Positions 28,260 through 38,042 of a stretch of 64,000 nucleotides of DNA are shown here, piece after piece. Position 1 is the first letter of the stretch. Every line of letters starts with the position of its first letter. The stretch is from Pseudomonadota bacterium. Lineage in GTDB: Bacteria; Pseudomonadota; Gammaproteobacteria; Burkholderiales; Thiobacillaceae. The notes below the pieces were generated by a model that worked only from the letters and a program-made list of their open reading frames with translations, ran no database searches and was not told the origin of the DNA. A program made the position numbers and the translations under genes. The stretch is taken from NCBI GenBank assembly GCA_021836225.1, contig JAKBJA010000133.1, positions 1-64,000 of the forward strand. Reading direction: 5' to 3'.

Positions 28260-29441
28260 ATGACCTACCCAGATTTCGCCAGCGCGCAATCGTTCTTGCT
28301 GTGGTCGACCTTCGCGATCGCCCTGATCATGGGCGCAGTGGTCAACAAGACCAATTTCTGCACCATGGGTGCGGTGTCCGATTGGGTCAACATGGGTGAT
28401 ACCGGACGCCTGCGCGCCTGGGTCCTGGCCATCGCGATCGGCGTACTGGGCGTGACGGCCCTGGAAGCGGCCGGCCTGGTGAATGTCGGCAGCACCTTCC
28501 CCCCCTACCGCCAGAACAATCTCGTCTGGCTCGAGAACGTGGTTGGCGGTGCCCTCTTCGGCATCGGCATGACGCTCGCCTCCGGTTGCGGCAACAAGAC
28601 GCTGGTCCGCATCGGCGGCGGCAACCTCAAGTCGGTCATGGTGCTGGGGGTCATCGGCCTGATCGCCTATTTCATGGTCAACCCCTTCCCGGACAGCGAC
28701 AAGACCCTGTATTCCACCCTGTTCTATCCGTGGACCCACCCGGCCGCGGTCATGCTCTCCACCAATCAGGACCTCGGGGCGATGCTTTTCGGCGACCGCG
28801 TCGCCACCGGCCGCATGGTGGCGGGAGGCGTCATCGGCGTCCTGCTGCTCGCATGGGCTTTCAAGTCGGCCGATTTCCGCGGCAGTTTCGACAACATCCT
28901 CGGCGGCCTCGTCGTCGGCCTGGCGGTGCTCGCCGCTTGGTACGTCACCAGCAACGTCAAGGTGGACGCCAGCGGCGACATTCTTTCGCTGCAAGCCTAC
29001 GTGCAGGACTGGGATCTGTATGCGCCGGCCGATGCGGTCCGGCCTGCCGCCGCCGGCCCGCTCGCCGCGCAGTCCTTCACGTTCATCAACCCCATGGGGC
29101 AATCCCTCGGCTACGCGGCGAGCGGCTTCAACCATACCCTGCTCACCGTCGGCATCATGGCACTGGCGGGCGTCCTGGCCGGTTCCCTGCTGTGGTCGCT
29201 GATTTCGCGCAGCTTCCGTATCGAGTGGTTCGCCTCCGCGCGCGACTTCGTCAACCACCTGATCGGCGCGATCCTCATGGGCTTCGGCGGTGTGCTGGCG
29301 ATGGGCTGCACCATCGGCCAGGGTGTCACCGGCTTCTCCACCCTGGCGCTGGGTTCCATTCTCACCTTTGTTGCCATCGTGCTCGGTAGCGCGACCACCA
29401 TGAAGGTGCAGTACGCCATGATGATGCGTGCGGAGGGATAA
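28260..29441 (+). CDS. YeeE/YedE (TsuA-like) sulfur compound transporter
   Basis: A 393-residue polytopic inner membrane protein with about ten transmembrane segments in two pseudo-repeats. Three conserved cysteine motifs lie in the membrane: NKTNFCTMGAVSDW, LASGCGNKTLVRIGGGN and LAMGCTIGQGVTGFS. TsuA (YeeE) of this family takes up thiosulfate through such cysteines, so sulfur-compound import is likely; other members handle selenium or sulfide species. The start at 28260 has AAGGAG upstream. It is monocistronic with a 249-bp leader region holding no recognisable gene. The role fits the sulfur-oxidising physiology suggested by sqr. Confidence 0.88.
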   Translation: MTYPDFASAQSFLLWSTFAIALIMGAVVNKTNFCTMGAVSDWVNMGDTGRLRAWVLAIAIGVLGVTALEAAGLVNVGSTFPPYRQNNLVWLENVVGGALFGIGMTLASGCGNKTLVRIGGGNLKSVMVLGVIGLIAYFMVNPFPDSDKTLYSTLFYPWTHPAAVMLSTNQDLGAMLFGDRVATGRMVAGGVIGVLLLAWAFKSADFRGSFDNILGGLVVGLAVLAAWYVTSNVKVDASGDILSLQAYVQDWDLYAPADAVRPAAAGPLAAQSFTFINPMGQSLGYAASGFNHTLLTVGIMALAGVLAGSLLWSLISRSFRIEWFASARDFVNHLIGAILMGFGGVLAMGCTIGQGVTGFSTLALGSILTFVAIVLGSATTMKVQYAMMMRAEG

Positions 29442-29473
29442 CAGCCAGATGTTTCAAAAAACCGTCACAGCTC

Positions 29474-29503
29474 TTTACCGGCCCGCAGAGCTTCGGCTAT
29501 AAT
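29474..29503 (+). promoter_or_regulatory. Promoter of tRNA-Lys
   Basis: A -35-like TTTACC (29474-29479), an 18-bp spacer and a perfect -10 TATAAT (29498-29503) lie about 50 bp before the tRNA 5' end. Confidence 0.65.
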
Positions 29504-29554
29504 TTCGCGCTTTCGCGGATAGGGCTTCTGCCACCAGGCTCAAGTCAGATCCAC

Positions 29555-29630
29555 GGGTCGGTAGCTCAGCCGGTAGAGCAGCGGACTTTTAATCCGTTGG
29601 TCGCGAGTTCGAATCTCGCCCGACCCACCA
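29555..29630 (+). tRNA. tRNA-Lys (anticodon UUU)
   Basis: A 76-base tRNA with encoded CCA. The acceptor arms GGGTCGG and CCGACCC pair fully; the D-arm stem is GCTC/GAGC; the anticodon loop is CTTTTAA with anticodon TTT; the T-arm is GCGAG-TTCGAAT-CTCGC. All stems pair apart from one G-T in the anticodon arm. It is followed at once by a terminator. Confidence 0.98.
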
Positions 29631-29634
29631 AATC

Positions 29635-29664
29635 AAAAAAGCCACGCGCAAGCGTGGCTTTTTT
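29635..29664. terminator. Terminator after tRNA-Lys
   Basis: A GCCACGC-GCAA-GCGTGGC hairpin flanked by six A and six T residues; strong and bidirectional in form. Confidence 0.9.
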
Positions 29665-29865
29665 ATTGTTGGGGCAGGGCGGAAAACGGGATGTCGGGTG
29701 ACGAAAAATGTCACCTCGTGCCTTGGCGGGTCATGCATGGCGCGCGTGAATCCCGCAAAAGGCGCCCCGCAACGGCCTGCGAGAAAAATCGCTACACCGC
29801 TACAAGCAAGAACCAGCGGGCTTTTCAAGGCAAATTCCTGCAAAACGAGTCCTCGCCCCTAAAGT

Positions 29866-29881
29866 TGGCACAGCAACTGCT
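29866..29881 (+). promoter_or_regulatory. Sigma-54 promoter of pilA
   Basis: TGGCAC, five bases, then CTGCT matches the -24/-12 consensus with one mismatch. It lies 61 bp before the pilA start, consistent with PilSR-type control of pilin known in other proteobacteria. An upstream dyad GGTGAC-N7-GTCACC (29697-29715) and nearby TGTC repeats could be activator sites. No pilS or pilR gene is in the window. Confidence 0.75.
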
Positions 29882-29941
29882 CGTTATTGCACCAGACACG
29901 GGAGGCTCGTGTTCAACTTGCCCAACTTAAGGAGATATGAA

Positions 29942-30412
29942 ATGCGTAAAGTTCAACAGGGTTTCACCCTCATCGAACTGATGATCGTCGTGGCGATCAT
30001 CGGTATTCTGGCCGCGATCGCGATTCCGCAGTATCAGGATTACATTACCCGTGCCAAGTGGCAGGATGCGATCACCACGCTGGAATCAACCAAAGTCCAG
30101 ACGGCTGAGTGCATTCAAAACTCCTCCGGAGATCCGACTGCTTGTGATACCGATACCAAACTTCAAACCATCAATGGCGGCACTTTCACTATGCCGACCA
30201 CTGCTGTGAAAGGGGCTGTCGCTATCTCTCGCGGCACGTTTACGGCAGGTACCAACGGCCTGGGTGGCACGGCAGTATTTTCGCTGGTAGGCAACAACAC
30301 TGTGGGCGGTTGCACTGTGACCGCGACAGGAACGGTTACCGCTTCCAACCTGACCTGGACCTATGCCAACTCCTCTGGTTGCACCAAGGCCAAAACGGGC
30401 TTGGGTTCCTAA
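29942..30412 (+). CDS. pilA: Type IV major pilin-like protein
   Basis: A 156-residue type IVa pilin. The short leader MRKVQQG ends in the prepilin peptidase site [19 protein letters not shown], with Glu5 of the mature protein present. The hydrophobic N-terminal helix is typical; the globular part has four cysteines in two pairs, the last (VGGCTVTA...SSGCTKA) forming a probable D-loop. AAGGAG precedes the ATG. It has its own sigma-54 promoter and terminator. Pilins of this sort support twitching, attachment and sometimes DNA uptake or extracellular electron contact; the role here is inferred. The gene directly downstream may modify it. Confidence 0.93.
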   Translation: MRKVQQGFTLIELMIVVAIIGILAAIAIPQYQDYITRAKWQDAITTLESTKVQTAECIQNSSGDPTACDTDTKLQTINGGTFTMPTTAVKGAVAISRGTFTAGTNGLGGTAVFSLVGNNTVGGCTVTATGTVTASNLTWTYANSSGCTKAKTGLGS

Positions 30413-30432
30413 CAAACCCGCGGTTAAGGAAA

Positions 30433-30457
30433 AGCCTCCCTCGGGAGGCTTTTTTTT
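30433..30457 (+). terminator. Terminator after pilA
   Basis: The hairpin AGCCTCCC-TC-GGGAGGCT is followed by eight T residues. Genes downstream therefore depend on readthrough or on their own promoter. Confidence 0.9.
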
Positions 30458-30494
30458 GTTTAATGAAAAAAGTGCTCTCCAAGCCTCCCGACCC

Positions 30495-32354
30495 ATGGCT
30501 ACCTTCTACAAACGCTTGCTGATAATTGGTTTGGCCTTGGCGTCCTGGCTGATTGCGCGCCCCTTCAGCGGTATCTGGCACGACAGCAGGTTTTATACGT
30601 TGCAGGCACTGCGGCATCTGCACCCCGCAGCGTTCTCGTGGGACTTGTTTTTTCTCTACGGGTCACAGGATCAATATTCCCTGTTCAGTCTTCTTCATGC
30701 TGCTGCCATATCGATTTGGGGCTTGAATCCGGGAACGATGGTCCTGCAGGGGGTGGGGTTGGGCTCGTGGTTTGTGGCTGCGTGGGCGCTGACGCGTGTT
30801 TTGCCCGGTAATTTTGCAGCACTGTCCTTGCTGCTGATTGCGAGTGTCGACGGACACTATGGTTCACATGGCGTTTTTTCCTATGGGGAAAGCTTTCTCA
30901 CCGCCAGGCTGTATGCCGAAGCGTTCAGCTTGGCCGGGCTGGCTGCATTGTTGAGCGGCCGGAAGGTATTGGGTGGTATGGCATTCGCCGCTGCCTGTGC
31001 GATGCATCCCTTGATGGCGCTGCCGGCGATGATGATCGGGCTGGGCATGCTGCTCCGACCGTTAATCTGGTTGGGAGTCATGGGCGCAGGCGCACTACTG
31101 GCATTGGGCCTGGGCGCGGCAGGCGTGTCGCCCTTCACCGGATTACTTCAGCCGATGGATGCCGTGTGGTGGCAATTGGCCGTCGCGCGCAGTCCCTTTG
31201 TGTTCTTGCATACGTGGGAGTGGGAGGGGTTTTCCCAGGCGCTGTGTGTGGTTGTCGTGACGGGAGCCGCCTGGCGCATCCTGCCAGAAGGCCAACTCAG
31301 GCGTCTAGCCTGGGTGGCATTGGTGTGTGTCTTGGGTGCATTTGCGGTTGCTTATCTGGGCGGCTCGCTGCTCAAGCTTCCGCTGATTGCGGGGCTTCAG
31401 TTGACCCGGGTCATGTGGATTGGTCTGGTGATTACCCTGATATTGGTTCCCGCTATGTTATTGGAGGTTCGACAGGGAAATATCTGGAACCGAGTTCTGG
31501 TGTGGGGGCTGGCATTGGCCGTTTTTCTCGACATCAGAACTCAGGGTGGGTATGCCTTGCTTGTTCTCGCCATCTACTGGCTGGGCAAGCCTCGATTGCC
31601 AGATTACAAAGCGCCTGTTTGGCTCTGGATACTAATAGGGCTGGTGCCACTGCAAATCATCCTGTGGGGAGTGGTCAGCATGCGTATGGATGCCGAGTGG
31701 GAGGCACTCTTTGCCGAGCAAACCGTCTGGCGAACCTATTTTCCCAACCCGGTTACGTCATTGATGTTAGTAGGGGGGGCGTATTGGCTGCTTGAAAGGG
31801 ACCGCCTGTCGAAGGCTCTGGTGTGGGCAATCAATGCCGCTGTGGCAGGCTTGCTGATTCTGGCGACGATGACCTGGTATGACCTGCAGCCTGAACTGGA
31901 TTACGGCTCGCCGGCGCGCCAGTCAGCGATCGCCCCGATTGCAGCGCGCGTGCCAAAGGATGCGACGGTCTATTGGGTCGACGAACCTGAAAAAGCCTGG
32001 TTCTGGCTGGGGCGGGCCAATTATCTCTCGTTTAGCCAGACTGCCGGTTCCGTTTTCTCGCGCGGCACTGGCGTCGAGGCGTTGCGAAGGGCAGCGTATG
32101 CCAGGCCGGTCAATGTTCGGGATGCGAACCAGAACTGGGATGAACGCTTTAAACAAGTCGCGCCGGGTCTCATATCCAAGGCTGCCGTAGAAAAGGTATG
32201 CCGAGATCCGATCCTGGATTACGTGATAGCACGGAGCCAACCCGGAGCGGGTGCGGTGTATTTCAAGGATCCCGTTACAGACGCGGGTTACGGACTGTAT
32301 GACTGTAGTGCCTTGCGGAACAAGACACTACAGTATCGAGCACAGTTGCCGTAG
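30495..32354 (+). CDS. Polytopic membrane protein, GT-C glycosyltransferase-like
   Basis: A 619-residue protein with about a dozen transmembrane segments and a C-terminal periplasmic-type domain (from about residue 465). The early loop after the first helix contains HDSRFYTLQAL, an acidic/aromatic first loop of the kind found in GT-C lipid-linked sugar transferases, but I do not recognise a specific family. It follows the pilA terminator by 38 bp and precedes a GtrA-like flippase and a UDP-galactopyranose-mutase-like flavoprotein. In Pseudomonas, membrane glycosyltransferases (TfpO, TfpW) next to pilA glycosylate pilin, so a similar role is possible. Base composition is less GC-rich than neighbours, suggesting acquisition. 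Confidence 0.5.
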   Translation: MATFYKRLLIIGLALASWLIARPFSGIWHDSRFYTLQALRHLHPAAFSWDLFFLYGSQDQYSLFSLLHAAAISIWGLNPGTMVLQGVGLGSWFVAAWALTRVLPGNFAALSLLLIASVDGHYGSHGVFSYGESFLTARLYAEAFSLAGLAALLSGRKVLGGMAFAAACAMHPLMALPAMMIGLGMLLRPLIWLGVMGAGALLALGLGAAGVSPFTGLLQPMDAVWWQLAVARSPFVFLHTWEWEGFSQALCVVVVTGAAWRILPEGQLRRLAWVALVCVLGAFAVAYLGGSLLKLPLIAGLQLTRVMWIGLVITLILVPAMLLEVRQGNIWNRVLVWGLALAVFLDIRTQGGYALLVLAIYWLGKPRLPDYKAPVWLWILIGLVPLQIILWGVVSMRMDAEWEALFAEQTVWRTYFPNPVTSLMLVGGAYWLLERDRLSKALVWAINAAVAGLLILATMTWYDLQPELDYGSPARQSAIAPIAARVPKDATVYWVDEPEKAWFWLGRANYLSFSQTAGSVFSRGTGVEALRRAAYARPVNVRDANQNWDERFKQVAPGLISKAAVEKVCRDPILDYVIARSQPGAGAVYFKDPVTDAGYGLYDCSALRNKTLQYRAQLP

Positions 32355-32382
32355 ATGTTCTGGAACGGGCTAAAGGACATTG

Positions 32383-32799
32383 GTGAAGACAATGAAAAGC
32401 GAGTTTGTCCGATATATCGGGGTTGGAGGCGTGGCCTTTGCCGCAGACTTCACCGTGCTGGCGATACTTACGTTTGCCGGAATGCACTATCTCTCTGCGG
32501 CATTGCTGGCTTTTTTGCTGGGTAGCTGGGTCAATTATCGGCTCTCGGTACGCTGGGTGTTTGCTTATCGTGCCATTGAGACAAGAGGCACCGAGTTTGG
32601 CCTGTTCCTGATGGTTGGCGTCATCACGCTCGGCATTTCACTCGGGTTGATGGCGCTGCTTGTCGACGGCCTGGCGATGCACGTGCTGCTTGCCAAATGC
32701 GTGGTAACGGCCTTTACATTGGTCGCTAACTTCGCCGGTCGGCGCGCGCTGTTGTTCACGCGCTGGGGGCGTTCGTCGATCGTTTCTTCGGCCCGCTGA
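32383..32799 (+). CDS. GtrA-like membrane protein
   Basis: A 138-residue protein with four transmembrane helices and the GtrA-family signature at both ends ([16 protein letters not shown] and [12 protein letters not shown]). GtrA proteins are thought to flip or present polyprenyl-linked sugars; the mycobacterial Rv3789 member acts in the arabinose pathway. GTG at 32383 has AAAGGA five bases upstream. It lies between the putative glycosyltransferase and the flavoprotein with short gaps, so these three likely form an operon. Confidence 0.85.
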   Translation: MKTMKSEFVRYIGVGGVAFAADFTVLAILTFAGMHYLSAALLAFLLGSWVNYRLSVRWVFAYRAIETRGTEFGLFLMVGVITLGISLGLMALLVDGLAMHVLLAKCVVTAFTLVANFAGRRALLFTRWGRSSIVSSAR

Positions 32800-32804
32800 C
32801 ATCC

Positions 32805-34430
32805 ATGAAAAAAACAGCTCTCATCATCGGCGCCGGTCCGGCCGGACTCACTGCTGCACTGGAACTGCTTCGGCGCAGCGATATCACGCCTATCGTACTG
32901 GAGGCTGACCATCAGGTGGGCGGCATTTCACGCACGGTCAACTATCTGGGCAACCGTATCGACATCGGTGGGCACCGCTTCTTTTCCAAATCGGACTGGG
33001 TGATGAATTGGTGGAAGGAGATTCTGCCAGTGCATGCCGAGGGTACTGGCCCCGTACGCATTGCCTACCAGAACAAGACCCGGGAAGTCGATGTGGAGCC
33101 GCGGATTGGCGCCGATCCGGACCGTGCGATGCTGCTGCGGGGACGTCTGTCCCGCATTTACTATCTACGGCGGTTTTTCGATTACCCGATCAAGCTGTCA
33201 GCCAATACGCTGGGCAACCTTGGCCCGATCAGGGTGTTGAAGATCGGTACGAGCTATGCGTGGGCGAGGCTGTTTCCCCGCAAGCCGGAAAAATCCCTGG
33301 AAGACTTTCTGATCAACCGCTTTGGCCGCCAGCTCTATCTGACTTTTTTCAAGGACTACACGGAAAAGGTGTGGGGCGTGCCCTGTCATGAAATCAGCGC
33401 CGAGTGGGGCGCGCAGCGTATCAAGGGCTTGTCGGTGAGCGCGGCGCTCAAACATGCCCTGGGCAAGCTGTTCAGCCATGCGGGCGGGGTGGAGCAGAAA
33501 AAGGTCAATACTTCGTTGATCGAGCGCTTCCTTTACCCCAAATTCGGACCCGGCCAGATGTGGGAAGAGGTCGCGCATCAAGTGCGGGAGAAAGGCGGCG
33601 AAATACATTTCGGCCATCAGGTGCGCGGGTTGCGCGTTGAGAGCGGACGCGTGATAGCGGTGCGTGCCTGGGATGAGGCCGCGCAGTGCGAGATCGAATT
33701 CAAGTGCGATTATGCATTTTCCACCATGCCGGTGCGCGACCTGGTGCGTGGCATGAACGCTGTCCCGACGGGTGTGCGCGAAATCGCCGAGGCGCTGCCT
33801 TACCGTGATTTCATCACCGTCGGGCTGTTGGCAAAAAAAATGCGTGCCAACCCGCAGTCGCGTTCAGTGAGCGCTAACAACATGCCGCCCGACAACTGGA
33901 TTTATATCCAGGAAAGCGATGTAAAAGTCGGCCGACTGCAGATATTCAACAACTGGAGCCCCGGCATGGTTGTCGATCAAGACAAAGTGTGGATGGGGTT
34001 GGAGTATTTTTGCAATGAAGGTGACGCGTTGTGGGCCTTGACTGATGACGAGCTCAAGGTCCTGGCAAGCCGCGAGATGGCGAAAATCGGCCTTCTGGAC
34101 AAGTGTGATGTCGAGGATGCGGTTGTTATCCGCATGCCCAAAGCCTACCCAGCTTACTTTGGCAGCTACGCGCGTTTCGACGTTGTACGCGAATATCTAG
34201 ACAGCATCGAGAATCTTTTCCCGGTCGGCCGCAACGGCATGCATCGCTACAATAATCAGGACCATTCGATGCTCACTGCCAAAATGGCAGTCGATAACAT
34301 CCTCGCCGGCGTCACCACTAAAGACAATATCTGGGCAGTGAATGTCGATGACGATTACCATGAGGAAGTGCGCGATCCGGCGCCTGTAGAAGGCGATGTG
34401 GAAGGACGGCCGATCATTGAGGCGACTTGA
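32805..34430 (+). CDS. FAD-dependent oxidoreductase, UDP-galactopyranose-mutase-like
   Basis: A 541-residue flavoprotein. The FAD motif [16 protein letters not shown] is at residues 7-22, followed by VGGISRT and the [11 protein letters not shown] segment characteristic of the UDP-galactopyranose mutase and related polysaccharide-linked amine oxidase-like group. C-terminal [18 protein letters not shown] completes the flavin site. Likely a sugar-nucleotide or lipid-linked sugar modifying enzyme; the reaction is not known. It is 5 nt after the GtrA gene and convergent with recX. Together with the two genes upstream it suggests synthesis and transfer of a furanose-type sugar. Confidence 0.75.
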   Translation: MKKTALIIGAGPAGLTAALELLRRSDITPIVLEADHQVGGISRTVNYLGNRIDIGGHRFFSKSDWVMNWWKEILPVHAEGTGPVRIAYQNKTREVDVEPRIGADPDRAMLLRGRLSRIYYLRRFFDYPIKLSANTLGNLGPIRVLKIGTSYAWARLFPRKPEKSLEDFLINRFGRQLYLTFFKDYTEKVWGVPCHEISAEWGAQRIKGLSVSAALKHALGKLFSHAGGVEQKKVNTSLIERFLYPKFGPGQMWEEVAHQVREKGGEIHFGHQVRGLRVESGRVIAVRAWDEAAQCEIEFKCDYAFSTMPVRDLVRGMNAVPTGVREIAEALPYRDFITVGLLAKKMRANPQSRSVSANNMPPDNWIYIQESDVKVGRLQIFNNWSPGMVVDQDKVWMGLEYFCNEGDALWALTDDELKVLASREMAKIGLLDKCDVEDAVVIRMPKAYPAYFGSYARFDVVREYLDSIENLFPVGRNGMHRYNNQDHSMLTAKMAVDNILAGVTTKDNIWAVNVDDDYHEEVRDPAPVEGDVEGRPIIEAT

Positions 34431-34869
34431 CTAGTCGGGATCGCTGTCTGCGAAAACATGTCGAATAACATCCATGGTGAACCCTCTCCCTTGTAGGAAT
34501 CGCAGTTGTTTCGCTTTTTCGGCCGCCCCCGTGGGAGACAAGCTGAATTTCTTTCGCCAGATTTCACGTGCGCGTGCCAACTCACTGCTGCGATTTTCGT
34601 TTAACGATGCTTCGATGATCGAGTCGGGTACGCCCCGCTGCCGCAGATCGTAAGCGAGCTTGACACTGCCGGCGCGCGCGCGATGGTCAGCGACATAGCT
34701 TTCGGCAAACCGCCGGTCGGACAGCCAGTTCTTTTCCTCGAATTCATCCAGCAACGGGTCGATATCGTGCTGCACAAAGCCCGCTTGCCCGAGCTTGCGG
34801 GCGAGCTCGAAGCGGCTGTGCTCGCGCCGCGCCAGCAGGCGCAGGGCGCGTTCACGCAGGTCGTTACCT

Positions 34870-34886
<17 letters not shown>
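34431..34886 (-). CDS. recX: Regulatory protein RecX
   Basis: A 151-residue helical protein that modulates RecA filaments. The repeating pattern [19 protein letters not shown] and the segment [15 protein letters not shown] are typical of RecX three-helix repeats. ATG at 34886 lies inside the 3' end of recA with GAGG directly upstream, giving a 17-nt overlap and probable translational coupling. Confidence 0.93.
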
Positions 34887-35919
<1,033 letters not shown>

Positions 35920-35982
35920 GGTTCTCTCTCCTGATGATCGGTTTGCGTGAAAGGCAGGCGGCGTAGCGTCTGCATGGACTGC

Positions 35983-36011
35983 AATGTAGGGGATATATTT
36001 TTAAGTGTCAA
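35983..36011 (-). promoter_or_regulatory. Promoter of recA
   Basis: On the minus strand a perfect -35 TTGACA (36011-36006), a 17-bp spacer and a -10 TACATT (35988-35983) lie about 64 bp before the recA start. A CTG-N10-CAG type LexA site is not apparent over these elements, so SOS control, if present, uses a different motif. Confidence 0.8.
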
Positions 36012-36034
36012 TAAAAAATATCACCTACATAAAA

Positions 36035-36078
36035 AATACAACTTGATAGATTGTATTTGATGTGTGCCGCCCTATAAT
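36035..36078 (+). promoter_or_regulatory. Promoter and operator of the WYL regulator gene
   Basis: An inverted repeat AATACAA-N9-TTGTATT spans 36035-36057. Its right arm contains the -35 box TTGTAT (36051-36056), followed after 16 bp by a perfect -10 TATAAT (36073-36078). Overlap of dyad and -35 suggests repression, most simply autorepression by the WYL protein. The recA -35 box is only 24 bp away on the other strand. Confidence 0.72.
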
Positions 36079-36111
36079 TCCGGTCAAACCGGCTCGAGCG
36101 GAGCGAGCGAT

Positions 36112-37008
36112 ATGATTACAAAGGAAAAAATGCGCCTGGACGTGAAGTGGGCGACGCGCCAGCGGCTGCAGTACATCGAGATCATGGCCTGGTACGCCGG
36201 GGTGGTGACCCGCAGCGACGTCGCCCGCGCCTTCGGCCTGTCCGATCCGGCCGCCACCAAGGACCTCAAACTCTACGGCGACCTGGCGCCCGGCAACCTC
36301 GTCTACAACCACAGCGTGTTCGGCTTCGTGCCGGGCGTGGGGTTTGCCGCGGTGTTCGCCGACCCGGCGCCCGCCGCCGTGCTGCCGATCATCGCCGCCA
36401 ACCTGGCGGTGGCGAACGGGCCGTACGGGGACGCGCTGGTCTACGGTCTGCCGACCGCGTCGCTGCCCCTGCCGGCCCGCTTGCCCGGCCCGCAGACCCT
36501 GGCGCAGATCACCCGTGCCATCTACGGCCGGCGCAAGCTGCGCGTCAGCTACCGTTCCCTGTCCCGGCGCGAGAGTAGCGCGGAGCGGGTGCTCGAGCCC
36601 CACACCCTGGTCAATACCGGATTGCGCTGGCATGTGCGGGCGTATAGCGAGGACACCTGCGACTTTCGCGATTTCGTGCTGTCGCGCGTGATGGCGGCCG
36701 AGTGCCTGGAGGCGCCCGCCGAATCCGGCGAGCAGTACGACGACGACTGGGTGGAACGGGTGAATCTGCAGCTCGCCCCGCATAGCGGACTCGACGCGCC
36801 CGGGCGCGAGAGTCTGCTGCTGGATTACGGTGCAAGCGGCGAGCTCATCGAAGTGAACGTGCGGCGCGCCCTGCTCGGCTATGTGCTGCAGCGGCTGGGC
36901 GTCGACACCACGCCTGACCACAGCCTGAACCCGAACGCCTACCAGTTGATGCTGCTGAACCGCGACGAGATCGAGCCGTTCGCGGCATGGGCGTTTAGCG
37001 AGCGGTAA
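36112..37008 (+). CDS. WYL-domain regulator of the BrxR/CapW type
   Basis: A 298-residue protein: an N-terminal winged helix-turn-helix (RQRLQYIEIMAWYAGVVTRSDVARAFGLS...ATKDLKLYGDLAPGNLVYN), a WYL ligand-sensing domain (about residues 155-225) and a C-terminal WCX-like extension. The LAPGN...Y junction and the overall plan match BrxR and CapW, repressors of BREX and CBASS defence loci that bind inverted repeats. Here no defence operon is adjacent; the gene is divergent from recA and stands alone. The dyad on its promoter fits autorepression. The start at 36112 follows GGAGCGAGCG. Confidence 0.82.
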   Translation: MITKEKMRLDVKWATRQRLQYIEIMAWYAGVVTRSDVARAFGLSDPAATKDLKLYGDLAPGNLVYNHSVFGFVPGVGFAAVFADPAPAAVLPIIAANLAVANGPYGDALVYGLPTASLPLPARLPGPQTLAQITRAIYGRRKLRVSYRSLSRRESSAERVLEPHTLVNTGLRWHVRAYSEDTCDFRDFVLSRVMAAECLEAPAESGEQYDDDWVERVNLQLAPHSGLDAPGRESLLLDYGASGELIEVNVRRALLGYVLQRLGVDTTPDHSLNPNAYQLMLLNRDEIEPFAAWAFSER

Positions 37009-37073
37009 GTAGTGAGCGGGAAGCGGTAAAGTCTGTCCGCTCACTGCTCACTGCTCACTGCTCACCGCTCACC
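37000..37073. repeat. Heptamer-based hairpin repeat (GTGAGCR family), copy 1
   Basis: Between the convergent WYL and cinA genes are tandem degenerate 7-mers, AGTGAGC on one side and CTGCTCA/CTCACTG three to four times on the other, able to fold into a long hairpin. Both flanking stop codons fall in or beside it. It may act as a terminator-like structure. Related copies lie at 38995, 45017 and 55770. Confidence 0.7.
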
Positions 37074-37566
37074 CAATCAATTCAATCAATCCGCGCAAGG
37101 CCGCGGCCACCGCACGCGAGCGGATTTCCTCGCGGTCGCCGTCGAGGCGGCAGGTGGACGACATGACCGTGCCGTCCGCCAGCGCCCAGCCGTAGCAGAC
37201 CAGGCCGACCGGTTTTTGCGGGGTGCCGCCGCCGGGGCCGGCGATGCCGGAAATGGCGAGGGCTGCCTGCGTGTGGCTATGTTTCAGGGCGCCGGCCGCC
37301 ATGGCGCTGGCGGTTTGCTCGGAAACCGCGCCGTGGGTGGCGAGGGTTGCTTCGGGTACGCCCAGCATTTCGACCTTGGCGGCGTTGGCATAGGTGATGA
37401 AGCCGCGCTCGTACCACTGCGAACTGCCGGGCAGCGAGGTGAGCAGTTGCCCGACCCAGCCGCCGGTGCACGACTCGGCGGTGGCGAGCATCCAGCCGCG
37501 CGCGCGCAGCTTGTCGGCGAGTTCCACCGCAAGTTGGTGCAGTTCTTCGTTGCTTACACGAGCCAT
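37069..37566 (-). CDS. pncC: Nicotinamide-nucleotide amidohydrolase (CinA C-terminal type)
   Basis: A 165-residue stand-alone CinA C-terminal domain that deamidates NMN to NaMN in pyridine nucleotide salvage. Motifs TAESCTGGWVGQLLTSLPGSS, GFITYANAAK and AISGIAGPGGGTPQKPVG are complete. The ATG at 37566 overlaps the end of pgpA by 13 nt. It ends the rib-nus-thi-pgp operon. It lacks the N-terminal MoCF domain of full-length CinA, as is usual for the short form. Confidence 0.93.
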   Translation of the reverse strand: MARVSNEELHQLAVELADKLRARGWMLATAESCTGGWVGQLLTSLPGSSQWYERGFITYANAAKVEMLGVPEATLATHGAVSEQTASAMAAGALKHSHTQAALAISGIAGPGGGTPQKPVGLVCYGWALADGTVMSSTCRLDGDREEIRSRAVAAALRGLIELIG

Positions 37567-38042
37567 TGCACTCCCTTGATGACGGCGATGGCATAGCCTG
37601 CCGCCAGAAGATCGTCGAACATCACGCCGAAGCCGCTTTTCAGGTGCATGTCGGCAAACCGGATCGGCCAGGGTTTCAGGATATCGAACAGACGGAACAG
37701 TGCAAAGGCCAGCGCGATCCACAGCCAGCCGGCTGGCGTGAATAGAAGCACCAGTGCGAACGCGACGATCTCGTCCCACACCATGCCGCCGTGATCGGCG
37801 ACGCCGAGCGCACGGCCGGTGCGGCCGCAGGCCCACACGCCGAGCAGGAAGGCGGCGATCAGCAGAATGATCCGGTTCGTCAGGTCCGGCGCGACGGCGA
37901 CGACCAGCCAGAACAGCGGCAGGCCGAGCAGCGTGCCGACGGTGCCAGGTGCCTTGGGCGCCAGCCCGCTGCCGAAGCCGAACGCGATCAGATGCGCCGG
38001 ATGCGCGAAAAGGAATTTGAAATCAGGCCGCGAAGTGGTCAT
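37554..38042 (-). CDS. pgpA: Phosphatidylglycerophosphatase A
   Basis: A 162-residue inner membrane phosphatase that makes phosphatidylglycerol. Membrane segments and the conserved GFGSGLAPKAPGTVGTL, DHGGMVWDEIVAF and FRLFDILKPWPI motifs are present. It overlaps thiL by 20 nt upstream and pncC by 13 nt downstream; thiL-pgpA is a common pairing in proteobacteria. Confidence 0.95.
   Translation of the reverse strand: MTTSRPDFKFLFAHPAHLIAFGFGSGLAPKAPGTVGTLLGLPLFWLVVAVAPDLTNRIILLIAAFLLGVWACGRTGRALGVADHGGMVWDEIVAFALVLLFTPAGWLWIALAFALFRLFDILKPWPIRFADMHLKSGFGVMFDDLLAAGYAIAVIKGVQWLV

Noticed and set aside
29589..29843. Minus-strand ORF ending GRDSNSRPTD across tRNA-Lys
   Set aside because: This is the usual false translation across a tRNA and its terminator; no ribosome site or homologous domain.
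35920..36010. LexA/SOS box at recA
   Set aside because: No CTG-N10-CAG or similar dyad overlaps the promoter; TGCA-N5-TGCA near 35971-35983 is too weak to call.
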